Translations under genes and position numbers: made by a program
The notes under the pieces: generated by a model
Seen by the model: only the letters and a program-made list of their open reading frames with translations
Databases searched by the model: none
What the model was told of the DNA's origin: nothing
Source: Deltaproteobacteria bacterium
GTDB lineage: Bacteria; Myxococcota_A; UBA796; UBA2385
Direction of reading: 5' to 3'
DNA length: 64,000 bases
Assembly (NCBI GenBank): GCA_016792625.1
Contig: JAEUKK010000101.1
Location: 55,480-119,479 of the forward strand
In this document: positions 55,901 through 63,762 of the stretch, in pieces
How positions within the stretch are numbered: position 1 is the stretch's first letter
How the letters are laid out: the number at the start of each line of letters is the position of its first letter

Positions 55901-56536
55901 GGCGCGGCCGAACACGGCCTCTTCATCGGCCCGCAGGCTGATCAGCGCCTCGCCGCTGATCGCCTGGGGGCGCGGCGGCGCGGTCTCGCCGGTGGACCAG
56001 CGCAGGTCGACCCGCCCACCCCAGGGCTGATCCCAGCGCAGGCCCCCCGCGCGGGGCACACCCTGGTCGAGGGTGGCGCGCAGGCCCGCGCCCTGCAGCG
56101 CGACCGTCGAGCGGGCAGCGGCGGGCAGCTCGATCTGGAGCGCGCCGGGGGCCCCGGTCACCACCGCCCGTGCGCGGAGGAGGTGGGTGCCCGCCTCGAG
56201 CCGCGCCAACAGCAGCGGCCCCTGCGCGCCCGCGGCCCAGCCGAGCGGCCGGCCGTCGAGGGCGGCCGACTCGAGGCGCAGCGCCCCATCCAGCGGCAGG
56301 TTGAGCCAGCAGGCCTGCTCACACCGGAGCTCATAGTTGATCAGGACAACGTGCTGGCCATCATCCCCGGGGAGGACCTCGACCTGTCGGGCCAGCAGCA
56401 GCGGGCCGCGCGGGGCCTCGGCCTCGACCGCCTCGGCCGGCGCAGCGGCGCAGAGCCCCGCCGGGAGCAGCCCGAGGCCCAGCCCGAGCAAGGCCAACGC
56501 GGCGCGGCGGGCGGCGGTGCGGCGCAAGGTGGACAA
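52958..56536 (-). CDS. Giant exported mosaic protein with TonB-like linker and receptor-plug-like segment
   Basis: A 1192-residue protein. The TTG at 56536 has GGAGCGCCC six bases upstream; an earlier in-frame TTG (56548) lacks a site. Signal peptide about 10-31. Residues ~40-500 are beta-rich and share the RNDRQQHLRVTLPPGQRP / GRPVALVQVDARTWLLPLEK module with the neighbour at 50952. A helical TPR-like or coiled-coil stretch follows (about 510-680, charged). Next is an acidic/Gly region, then GGVVGGVVGGVLGGVLGG, which matches the linker seen in TonB energy transducers. A segment (NTVVTGMESPDPLQALN; SREFLERVPAGRSYQQAVQ) resembles plug and secretin-like parts of TonB-dependent receptors. The C-terminus is Pro/Ala rich. 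Confidence 0.82.
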   Translation of the reverse strand: MSTLRRTAARRAALALLGLGLGLLPAGLCAAAPAEAVEAEAPRGPLLLARQVEVLPGDDGQHVVLINYELRCEQACWLNLPLDGALRLESAALDGRPLGWAAGAQGPLLLARLEAGTHLLRARAVVTGAPGALQIELPAAARSTVALQGAGLRATLDQGVPRAGGLRWDQPWGGRVDLRWSTGETAPPRPQAISGEALISLRADEEAVFGRAELSLRVAHAPLARLPVRLPGATRLELLGPDGAPKVGGPVRVSGADGSFVLEFDPPLRGSAALSLAWAAPLPTTAAGPAPVPVFEGARELDGWLSLSQEDGAMIAPEGAAQLEAAPLSARPDRLVNMSAGAPVAAWRVRGPRPALQWSALGGAPLSAPPLIVDAAEYRLAVATHGRLALRATWQVRNDRQQHLRVTLPPGQRPMGARVAGRPVALVQVDARTWLLPLEKSVETFSGLVAFPVELNVIGSGAAWARRGWQELLSPAVDAPVAAARWRIELPAERALREIEGTPRPVRAPTGRLELGHALVREEEEQAAEGERADDAQRQASQESWNLAYSAYKANRFEEADALLKQASALDPSNSAASALQGNVDLLLGRVQIAAEDKEKAKVARKVKAQASSRADADRAAQQEGLKAAEVAVAEGNLDEAVENYRAARDQTWRLAQLEQDEAVEEKARLAELDSRLAALEEERRARSAPPPPAKTTNSSFSTRSASRGPAVAPAPTPPQEQPAAPRFDKNDEQNDLQTDDLEEAPTTEEDLELTLRAGKDRPADGRMGGRGEVGGQRRKEVSDDRKPATLGGFGEGKGAAPAAADGHFGDDDSEPVVDALESSLPEAVQFEGDVLQGYVVEGAAIGLFGVTIEGEAGGVEGGVVGGVVGGVLGGVLGGVASGEASGLDAGVVKGLDAPPPPPPPPPPPRMAADHFDAPMPAAKPLDLGLPTPADPGPAGGAGAGDLAGATTVENTVVTGMESPDPLQALNVVPGVQAEGVVISREFLERVPAGRSYQQAVQVVAGTTDKDAPEELDKKELDRLPVQRDVLAAAQAAPAGGGLRFEQRGPPARRPAPPVVADPNAPWPLDPAPPAPPQRVRAAQAPGRAAATAALPVRPAPPPPATDPAPGLPGRPAAPPAPWIAAPPPHQPPVRPTPSRLSPPLPIPTGVDAVTLTLSMPLAADPLELQQQLVAAGEPLRVRLRVRPRRAR

Positions 56537-56733
56537 AGGGCGCTCCAAAGGACGGCCGCGAACGGGGCTGCGGGCCCGCGCTTACACCCCGGCGGGAGGT
56601 GGCGGACCGGCGCTCCAAGCTAAGGGCCCAGCCGCGCGCCCGCCCCGACCCGGCGCCAGCGAGGGGGGCTCCAAAACAGGACAGGCCGGGGGAGCGCGGC
56701 TGCGCCCACCCCGGCCCCCGCAGCGCGCCCGGC

Positions 56734-57756
56734 TCAGGCCAGGGCGACGCCCACGCGCTCGAGGCTCAGCACGCTGGCGCCCGGATCGGCGCTGGCGAGC
56801 CGCGCGACAGCCTCGACGGCCGCGGCGGCGAAGCCGGCGCCGAGGATGACGTAGCGGCGACCGCTGCTGGACTTGAGCGCCCAGGCCTCGACCCCACCGG
56901 TGAGCTTGGGGCTCTCGGGGGGCGCGACGGGCGCGGCAGCCGGGGCGGCGGGCGCCGCAACGGGCCGGGCCTTGGGCGGGCGGCCGCGGCGCGGCGGGGC
57001 CGGCGGCTCACCCTCGACGGTGGGCAGGCGGTAGTAGGCGGCGATGCCGTGGCGGTTGCGGAAGGCGCGCACGTTCTCGGGCGTGACGCCGGCCTGCACC
57101 GCGACCTCGGCGTCGGGGAGCTTGCCGACCAGGTCGAGGAAGGGGTCGAGCTTACTCTGGCGCCGACCGGGCTTGCCTTCGCCGCGGGGGGCGCGGGCCG
57201 GCGCTGCGGCGGCTTCGGCGGGCGCGGCCTCGACGGCAGGGGCAGCCTCGACGACCGCCGCGACCACCGCGGGGGCAGCCACAACCGCGGCCTCAACCGC
57301 CGCGGAGGCGGCCGGGGGCGCCGCGATGTTGTGCCGCTTGCGGTAGGCACGCACCGCCTCGACGGTGGCGCTCGCGCGCTCGGCGACCTCGCGATCAGGC
57401 ACCACGCCGATGATGTCGACGAAGGGGGCGAGCTTGGACTTGCGGTCGCTGGCCGGCTTCTCGGCCGGCGCCTCTTCGGCCGGCGCCACGGCCGCCGGCT
57501 CGGGCGCGGCCTCGACCACCGGAGCAACCGGAGCAACCGGGGCAACCTCAGCCGGGGCGCTCGCCTCGGCGGCGGTCGCGGCCGCCGCCGCGTCGGTCAG
57601 CTTGATGTTGAGGCGGCGACGGGCGCGGGCCACCTTCGACGCGCTGACACCAGCCATGCTGGCGATCTCTTCGTCGGGGACCTTGCCCATCAGGTGCAGG
57701 TAGGCGTCAAGCTCGGGGTACGAAGTCGCGGGTCGAGACAACGCAGGCTCCAACAT
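56734..57756 (-). CDS. DNA-binding-like protein with three 36-residue HTH repeats and an AT-hook-like segment
   Basis: A 340-residue protein. Three equal repeats (16-51, 109-144, 203-238) share the pattern L..(Y/F)....G..PD.E(I/V)A..A......VRA.R.R..I, which reads as a helix-turn-helix. They are separated by Ala/Pro/Val-rich linkers. RRGRPPK at 256-262 resembles an AT-hook. The C-terminal ~60 residues (VEAWALKSSSGRRYVILGAG) form a separate small domain. A strong promoter lies at 57914-57942 with a ~150-base leader. The ATG at 57756 lacks a ribosome site; a TTG at 57741 has GGAG six bases before it and may be the true start. I do not know a described family with this layout. Confidence 0.85.
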   Translation of the reverse strand: MLEPALSRPATSYPELDAYLHLMGKVPDEEIASMAGVSASKVARARRRLNIKLTDAAAAATAAEASAPAEVAPVAPVAPVVEAAPEPAAVAPAEEAPAEKPASDRKSKLAPFVDIIGVVPDREVAERASATVEAVRAYRKRHNIAAPPAASAAVEAAVVAAPAVVAAVVEAAPAVEAAPAEAAAAPARAPRGEGKPGRRQSKLDPFLDLVGKLPDAEVAVQAGVTPENVRAFRNRHGIAAYYRLPTVEGEPPAPPRRGRPPKARPVAAPAAPAAAPVAPPESPKLTGGVEAWALKSSSGRRYVILGAGFAAAAVEAVARLASADPGASVLSLERVGVALA

Positions 57757-57913
57757 TGGCGGTGAGGGTGGCCCCCGCGGTGCGGGCGGGGACGAGGCGG
57801 ATCAGGGACGGCGCAGCATCGGAGCATTGGTGGCCGAGGGCGTCAACGCGCCGCAGGCCAAGGCGTGCCGCCCGGCTCAGAGGCCGCGGCCGCGCGATCC
57901 AACGCGCCGACCC

Positions 57914-57942
57914 TACATACGCCCAGTTTGGGCGCCGGTCAA
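57914..57942 (-). promoter_or_regulatory. Sigma-70-like promoter with inverted repeat in the spacer
   Basis: On the minus strand TTGACC (57942-57937), a 17-base spacer and TATGTA (57919-57914) form a strong promoter. The spacer contains the perfect inverted repeat CGCCCA-N3-TGGGCG (57934-57920), which would let a dimeric regulator block RNA polymerase. It drives the triple-HTH gene, leaving a ~150-base leader. Autoregulation by the triple-HTH protein is a natural hypothesis. Confidence 0.6.
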
Positions 57943-58034
57943 CGTTGGGGACACGCCATGCGCACACAAGCGAGCGGATCGGCTCCCCGGCCGCCACAAA
58001 ACCGCGCTCCGGGGGGCGGCTTGCGCGGGTTGGC

Positions 58035-61000
58035 TCAGCTTCCGCGGCGCGGGTGCAGGCGGGCCAGCCGACGGGCGAGCGGGTGCGCGCTCAGGCGCGG
58101 GTCACCCGGCAGCGGCTGGGCAGCCCGCAGCTCGTCGAGCAAGCAGCTCGCTTGGGCCAGCTCGCCGCGCAGCAGCTCGGGATCGCCCCGCCCGGCCGCG
58201 TGCTCAGCGAGCAGCACGTGGGCCTCGAGCAACAGCAGGCGGGCGTCGCTGGCGGCGAGCCAGCCCCAAGCCGGGGCCAGCGCCCGCGCCGGCGCCTCGT
58301 GGCCGCGCAGGGCCCGCGCGCGGCAGAGGCAGGCCTCGGTCAGGGCCGACCAGAGGCCGAGGCGCTCCAGCTCGCGGCAGGCGACGCGGCTCTCGCGATC
58401 GGCGTCGGGCACCCGCCCGACCGCGGCCAGCGCCTCAGCCCGCAGCGCGCGGAGCCGGTGCAGCGGCAGGGGGAGGCCCTGCTCCTCGGCGGCGCGCAGG
58501 GCCACGCTCAGGCCGGACAGCGCCTCCTCCGCCTGCCCCGCCGCCAAGTTGAGCCGGCCCGCGGCGATCGCCGCCTCGGCCTCCTCCCCCGGCTCGGCGC
58601 TGGCCAGCTCCAAGCCCGCCCGGGCGTCGAGCGCGGCCCGCGCCTCTCCCAACCGGAACAGATCGACCTGCTGGTGCACCTGCTCGATGAGCAGCGCGCC
58701 TCGCAGCGCGCCCGGCCCCGCCTCGGCCAGGGCCCGCAGCGCCGGCTCCAGCTCGGCCGCCGCCTCCCCCGCCCGCCCGCAGAGGCGCAGCGCCCGGCTC
58801 AGCTCGAGGCGCAGGCGGGCCTCGACCAAGCGGGCCCCCTGCTCCGCCGCCAGCCCCAGCGCCCGGCGCAGCTCGGCCTCGCCCTCGCGCAGCGAGCCGA
58901 GCGCCACCCGCAGCTCGCCCATCCGCCCGAGCAATTCGGCGCCCATCACGCCATCGTCGAGCAGCTGGGCCAGCTCAGCGGCCCGGTCCAGCGCGTCGAG
59001 GGCGGCGTCGAGCTGCACCTCATCGACCGCGGCGCGCGCGCCCTCGGCCACGACCCGCAGGAGCAGGGGGAGGTCGCCCCGGCGGCTGGCCTCCTCCTCG
59101 GCCCGGGAGCGGTGGAGCGCCGCCGCCCCGCGCTCGCCCCGGCGCCGATGCACCCGGGCGAGGCCGAGATCGGCCGCCGCCCGCTCGGCAGGATCGGCGG
59201 ACTGGGCCGCGTCGCGGAGCAAGCGCAGGGCCTGGGGATCGAGCGGATCGACCTGCCCGCGGGCCTCTCCGCATAGCCGCAGCAGCCCGGCCGGCGCCGC
59301 CGCGTCGGGCTGGGCGCCCCGCGCGGCCTCGAGCGTCGGCAGGGCGGAGGCCCCCTCCCCTGCGTCAATGAGCGGCGCCGCCCACCGCACGGCCGCGCGG
59401 GCCGCCTCGGCGGCTTGCCCTCCTAAAAGAAGCAGCAGCACCTTCTCTGCGGTGACCGGGGCCTCGCCGACCGCGAGGGCGAGCTGCTGTTCGAGCTGGG
59501 CGCGGCGGGCCGGTCGCAGGGCCGCGCGCAGCAGGCTCGCCCAAGCGCCGACGCCGATCTCCACGCCATCGACCTCGGGATCCCCGACGCAGAGCCCCGC
59601 GTCAAGCAGGGCGCCGACCACCTCGGCCGCGCGGGGGCCGGGCACCACCCCCGCCGCCGCCAAGGCGCGGGCGGTCAAGGGGCCGCGGGCGACGGCCAAC
59701 GCCTCAACGCCCCGGCGGGCGTCGGGTTCGAGCAGCTCGAGCCGCCGAGCCAGGGCCTGCTCCACCACCGGCGGGGTGGGCAGCCGACCGGCGGACAGGT
59801 CGCGCCAGCGCGGCTGGGCTGCGCCGTCCGCCCCGCCGACCAAGGCGAGGGTGCCCGCCTGGAGCATCGCGTGGACCAGCTCCACCGCGAAGCCGGCCCG
59901 CCCGCCGCTGGCCCGGGCCACCCGCTTGACCACCGCGGCCGGGGGCGCCCGGCGCCCGAGCATCGCGGCGATCAGCAGGCCGATCTCGCGGAGGGAGAGG
60001 GGCGGAAGCCAGCGCAGCCCCGCCTCGGCCCAGGCGCGCCCGGCGGTCGGGCCGGGAGGGGCCTCCTGCTCATCGCTCCCGACGAGCTGGATCGGCAGGG
60101 CCCGCCGCCGCGCCCGGCGCCGGAGCGCCGCCAGCGCCGCGTCGGCGGCCGCGTCCGCGCGCCCCACGTCGCGCAGCAGCAGCACCGCCGGCCCGGGCGT
60201 CGCGCTGAGCCCGGCGAGCAGCAGCTCGGCCACCGCGCCGGGGCGGCCGTCGGGGCCCTCGGCGGGCGGCGGCCGGCTGAGCAGGGCCAGGGCCTCGCCG
60301 ACCTCGGCGGAGGGCGGCGGCCCCGCGCGCAGCAAGGCCCGGGCGAGCCGGACCAGCGCCGCCAACCCTTCGCCGGGCGCAAACGCCTCGCTCCACACCC
60401 GCAGGCCGCGCCCGCGCAGCTGTCGCCCCAGCTCGTCGAGCAGCGCGCCCGCGCCCGCGCCCGCGGGCCCCTGCAGCAGCAGCGCCGCCCCGGGCCCGCC
60501 CGCGGCCAGCGCGCCCTCAAGCTCAGCGAGCAGCTCGGCGCGGCCGATCGCCGCGAGCCCATCGGGCGGCGGGGGCGGCCCCGGCAGCGCGGCGGGCCCG
60601 GCCAGGGGCAACAAGCGGCGGGCCACCTCGAGCGCGCTGGCCGGCCGCGCCTCGGCCTCTTTCTCAAGCAGGCGCAGCAGCACGGCGTCCAGCTCGGCGG
60701 GCAGCCCCGGCACCAGCGCCGAGGCCGGGCGCGGCGCCTGCTCGAGGTGCAGCCGGGCCAGCGCCTGCGGGCTCTCACCCTCAAAAGGCCGGCGACCGGT
60801 GAGCAAACGATAGACCAGCACGCCAAAGGCGTAGAGGTCGGCGCGGGCGTCCACCGCCTCGCCGCGCAGCTGCTCGGGGGCCGCGTAGGCGTAGGTGCCC
60901 ACGAACTCTCCGCCGGCGCTGAGCGGCTCGCCGCCCGCCTCGACCTGCCGCACGGTGCCGAAGTCGAGCAGCTTGACCGCGCCGTCGCGCAGCACGAGCA

Positions 61001-61490
61001 GGTTGCTCGACTTCAGATCGCGGTGCACCAGCCCGCGGGCGTGCAGGTAGGCGAGGGCTTCGAGCAAGCGCAGGCTCAGCCCGACCACCGCGCGCGTGCG
61101 CTCGGGTGCGCCGGGGCGGCCCAGCGCCTTGGCCCAGACCTGCGCGGGGACGCCGTCGAGCAGCTCCATCGTGAGGTAGGGGCCCTGGCCTTCGGCGTGG
61201 CCGAAGCGGAAGACCCGGACGATCCCCGGGTGGTCGAGGCGGCTGAGCGCCTCAAACTCGCGGTGAAAACGCTGCAGCGCCACGCCCCGCTGGTGCAGCA
61301 GCTTGAGCGCGATCAGCCCGCCGTCGACCGGGTCGACCACCTCGTAGACCGAGGCCATGCCGCCGCGCGCGACCTCGCGCAGCACGCTGTAGGGGCCAAT
61401 GAAAGCAGGGGCGGCCGCGGGGGCATCGGCGGCGCCGTCGGGCGGCGGGCCGCCGCGGGGATCGGGCGCAGGGGGTGGCGGCGGGCGCAT
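58035..61490 (-). CDS. Ser/Thr protein kinase with degenerate ATPase and long TPR region
   Basis: A 1151-residue protein. The ATG at 61490 follows TGGAGCCGC. The kinase domain (about 30-290) is canonical: VARGGMASV, LIALKLL, HRDLKSSNLLV, LLDFGTV and YAAPEQL. The central ATPase-like region begins GRAELLAELEGALAAGGPGA. Its P-loop reads LLQGPAGAGAGALLDELGRQ, where the Walker A Lys and Ser/Thr are replaced by Ala and Gly. It is therefore probably unable to hydrolyse ATP there. The C-terminal half is TPR-like, rich in Leu/Ala/Arg/Glu. The layout parallels the kinase at 45215. Confidence 0.92.
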   Translation of the reverse strand: MRPPPPPAPDPRGGPPPDGAADAPAAAPAFIGPYSVLREVARGGMASVYEVVDPVDGGLIALKLLHQRGVALQRFHREFEALSRLDHPGIVRVFRFGHAEGQGPYLTMELLDGVPAQVWAKALGRPGAPERTRAVVGLSLRLLEALAYLHARGLVHRDLKSSNLLVLRDGAVKLLDFGTVRQVEAGGEPLSAGGEFVGTYAYAAPEQLRGEAVDARADLYAFGVLVYRLLTGRRPFEGESPQALARLHLEQAPRPASALVPGLPAELDAVLLRLLEKEAEARPASALEVARRLLPLAGPAALPGPPPPPDGLAAIGRAELLAELEGALAAGGPGAALLLQGPAGAGAGALLDELGRQLRGRGLRVWSEAFAPGEGLAALVRLARALLRAGPPPSAEVGEALALLSRPPPAEGPDGRPGAVAELLLAGLSATPGPAVLLLRDVGRADAAADAALAALRRRARRRALPIQLVGSDEQEAPPGPTAGRAWAEAGLRWLPPLSLREIGLLIAAMLGRRAPPAAVVKRVARASGGRAGFAVELVHAMLQAGTLALVGGADGAAQPRWRDLSAGRLPTPPVVEQALARRLELLEPDARRGVEALAVARGPLTARALAAAGVVPGPRAAEVVGALLDAGLCVGDPEVDGVEIGVGAWASLLRAALRPARRAQLEQQLALAVGEAPVTAEKVLLLLLGGQAAEAARAAVRWAAPLIDAGEGASALPTLEAARGAQPDAAAPAGLLRLCGEARGQVDPLDPQALRLLRDAAQSADPAERAAADLGLARVHRRRGERGAAALHRSRAEEEASRRGDLPLLLRVVAEGARAAVDEVQLDAALDALDRAAELAQLLDDGVMGAELLGRMGELRVALGSLREGEAELRRALGLAAEQGARLVEARLRLELSRALRLCGRAGEAAAELEPALRALAEAGPGALRGALLIEQVHQQVDLFRLGEARAALDARAGLELASAEPGEEAEAAIAAGRLNLAAGQAEEALSGLSVALRAAEEQGLPLPLHRLRALRAEALAAVGRVPDADRESRVACRELERLGLWSALTEACLCRARALRGHEAPARALAPAWGWLAASDARLLLLEAHVLLAEHAAGRGDPELLRGELAQASCLLDELRAAQPLPGDPRLSAHPLARRLARLHPRRGS

Positions 61491-61623
61491 GCGGCTCCAG
61501 GCACGGGGCCCAATAGCCCGGCGCCCCGGCCGGGCGGGGCTCATGGCCGGCGCCGCCGGTGCCGACCCCGGGGATGCGGCGGGGCGAGGGCCCCGCTCCC
61601 TCTCCCCCGCCCTGGAGTCGCCC

Positions 61624-63693
61624 ATGCGCCGCCTCATCACGCTGCTCTCCCTCGCTCTCCCAAGCACCGCCCTGGCGGGCTCCGTGACCGTCGGCGCAGG
61701 GGGTGACTTCGCCTCCGTCGACGCGGCGCTCGAGGGCACCGACCCCGACGAGCCCCTCAAGGTCGAGCTGCTGGCGGGCGATCACCCGGCCTTCTCGGTG
61801 ACCAAGGCGCGCGAAATCCTCGTCTCGGGCGCGATGGGCACCACCACCCTGGCCGGCCTCACCGTCGCCGACGCGGGCGCCTCGGTGCAGCTCGTGGGCC
61901 TCGCCCTGCAAGACGACGGCGGCGGCCGGACGGCCCTGGTCGACCTGCAGGCGGGCGCGCTCACCCTCGACGGGGTGCAGGCCAAGGGCGATGGCGGGGT
62001 CGCGGGCGTGCGCGCCGCCCCCTCGACCGCGCTCACCGTGGTCGGCAGCCTGCTCTACGGCTTCGAAGACAGCGTGATCATCGCTGATCGCGCGATGGTC
62101 AGCGTGGCCCGCTCCCGCATCGCTGACAGCGAGGCCGAGCGCGGCGCGGCGATCCGGGCGGTGGAGACCGAGCTGCACCTCGACAGCGTGGTCTTCGCCC
62201 ACCTGCGGGCCGCCCAGCTCGGCGGCGCGGTGCTCCTCGACCAGGGCAGCGTCTCGGCCACCGATGTCGAGCTCCAAGACGTGCGGGCCCAGCTCGGCGG
62301 CGGCTTCTTCTTTGATGGCGCAGCGGTCAACATCAGCGATCTGACCGCCCGCGGCGCCTATGCCGACAAAGGCGCCCACATCTATGCTTTTGAGAGCGAG
62401 CTGAGCCTCGTGCGCGCCGACCTGCGGGGCGGCCGGGCTGAGGATGGCGCGGCGCTCTACATCGACGGCAGCGGCGTCCGCGTCCAGAACGCGCTGATCA
62501 TCGATCACGCGGCCACCCGTCGCGGCGGCGTGATCTGGCTCGAGCGCGGCCAGCTCGATCTCCGGCAGGCCACCATCTTCGGCGCGCGGGCGCCCGACGC
62601 GGCGGGCCTGGGCATCGCCGAGGGCCAGGCGGTGGTGCGCGGCAGCGTGCTCGCCGGGCTGAGCGGCGAGGCGATCACCCTGATCGGCGACGGCGCGGCG
62701 ACCATCCGCGACAGCCTGCTGTGGGCCATTGAGGGCTCGCCCTGGCTGGACGCGGCGGTGGGCGTCGGCCCCACCCAGATGACCATGGACCCGCGCTTCA
62801 CCAACACCGCGGCCAAGGACTTCACGCTGCGCGCCGGCTCGCCGGGCCTCGACGCCGGCCCGCTGGGCACGACCGACCCCGACGGCACCCGGGCCGATCT
62901 GGGCGCCTTTGGCGGGCCGCTGGCCTGGGCCCTGGCCGATGTGGACGGCGACGGCTTCGTGCACGGCCGCGACTGCGACGACAACGACCGGCTGATCCAC
63001 GAGACGGCGGTCGACCGCCCCTACGACGGCATCGACGCGAACTGCGACATGCGCAGCGACTTCGACCAGGACCGCGACGGCGTTGATGCGGTCGAGTTCG
63101 GCGGCTTTGACTGCGATGACACCGACCCCCGCGTGCGCCCGGGCGCCCGCGAGACCCCCGGCGACAGCCGCGACGAGGACTGCGACGGGCGGGTCAACCC
63201 CGACCTCGACCGCGACGGCTGGGAGGCCTCGCTGGACTGCGATGACCTCGACGCCGACATCCGCCCCGACGGCATCGAGGTCTGGTACGACGGCAAAGAC
63301 AGCGACTGCGACGGTGCTTCGGACTTTGACCAGGACGGCGACGGCGTCGAGGCGGCCTCGGCCGGCGGCGGCGACTGCGACGACACCGACGCGCAGATCC
63401 ACGGCCTGATGATCGACGCGACCGAAGACGGCAAGGACCAGGACTGCGACGGGGTGGACGGTCCGGGGGCCGGCGCCGAGGCCGACGCGGCCAGCTCCAC
63501 CGTGGTCGAGGGCCGGAGCGCCACGCCCGGGTCGATCGACCCCGACATGGCTGAGCTGGCCACCGCGGCCCCCGACGGCGAGATGACCCGGACCGGCTGC
63601 GCCACCACCGGCGGCCGCAGCGGCGGCACCGCGGGCCTCATCGCCGGCCTGGTCGGGCTGCTCGGCGCGCTCCGCCGCCGGCCGCGGGCCTGA
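61624..63693 (+). CDS. Surface protein: beta-helix, MopE-like Asp/Cys repeats and MYXO-CTERM-like tail
   Basis: A 689-residue protein. The ATG at 61624 follows GGAGTCGCCC. The signal peptide is about 1-18. Residues ~25-430 form a right-handed beta-helix. Residues ~440-620 contain MopE-like repeats (DGDGFVHGRDCDDNDRLIHE, FDCDDTDPRVRPGA, GIDANCDM). These are Cys/Asp turns that bind metals in MopE-type proteins. The C-terminus has TGCATTGG, a hydrophobic stretch (AGLIAGLVGLLGAL) and RRRPRA, the MYXO-CTERM sorting pattern. It is probably a surface-anchored, calcium- or copper-binding structural protein. Confidence 0.93.
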   Translation: MRRLITLLSLALPSTALAGSVTVGAGGDFASVDAALEGTDPDEPLKVELLAGDHPAFSVTKAREILVSGAMGTTTLAGLTVADAGASVQLVGLALQDDGGGRTALVDLQAGALTLDGVQAKGDGGVAGVRAAPSTALTVVGSLLYGFEDSVIIADRAMVSVARSRIADSEAERGAAIRAVETELHLDSVVFAHLRAAQLGGAVLLDQGSVSATDVELQDVRAQLGGGFFFDGAAVNISDLTARGAYADKGAHIYAFESELSLVRADLRGGRAEDGAALYIDGSGVRVQNALIIDHAATRRGGVIWLERGQLDLRQATIFGARAPDAAGLGIAEGQAVVRGSVLAGLSGEAITLIGDGAATIRDSLLWAIEGSPWLDAAVGVGPTQMTMDPRFTNTAAKDFTLRAGSPGLDAGPLGTTDPDGTRADLGAFGGPLAWALADVDGDGFVHGRDCDDNDRLIHETAVDRPYDGIDANCDMRSDFDQDRDGVDAVEFGGFDCDDTDPRVRPGARETPGDSRDEDCDGRVNPDLDRDGWEASLDCDDLDADIRPDGIEVWYDGKDSDCDGASDFDQDGDGVEAASAGGGDCDDTDAQIHGLMIDATEDGKDQDCDGVDGPGAGAEADAASSTVVEGRSATPGSIDPDMAELATAAPDGEMTRTGCATTGGRSGGTAGLIAGLVGLLGALRRRPRA

Positions 63694-63724
63694 GCCCCGG
63701 CGGGGAGCCATCCCCCCCCTGACG

Positions 63725-63762
63725 AAGGGGTGACGGATCCGTCAGGTTCCGTCACCCCTTTT
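63725..63762 (+). terminator. Rho-independent terminator with nested TCCGTCA repeats
   Basis: AAGGGGTGACGGA (63725-63737) and TCCGTCACCCCTT (63748-63760) form a perfect 13-bp stem with a 10-base loop, followed by TT. The same stretch contains the competing 14-bp palindrome TGACGGATCCGTCA (63731-63744) and direct repeats TCCGTCAGGT at 63738 and 63762. It follows the surface protein gene by 31 bases. Confidence 0.8.

Noticed and set aside
54557..56623. 688-residue plus-strand frame opposite the giant secreted protein
   Set aside because: Gly/Arg/His-rich shadow frame with no family signal; the minus strand has the recognisable protein.
57920..57934. CGCCCA-N3-TGGGCG hairpin as a terminator
   Set aside because: The hairpin is exactly inside the 17-base spacer between -35 and -10 boxes of a promoter and has no T run; an operator is more likely.
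59871..61706. 611-residue plus-strand frame opposite the second kinase-TPR protein
   Set aside because: Antisense shadow; the minus strand carries a complete kinase with HRD and DFG motifs.
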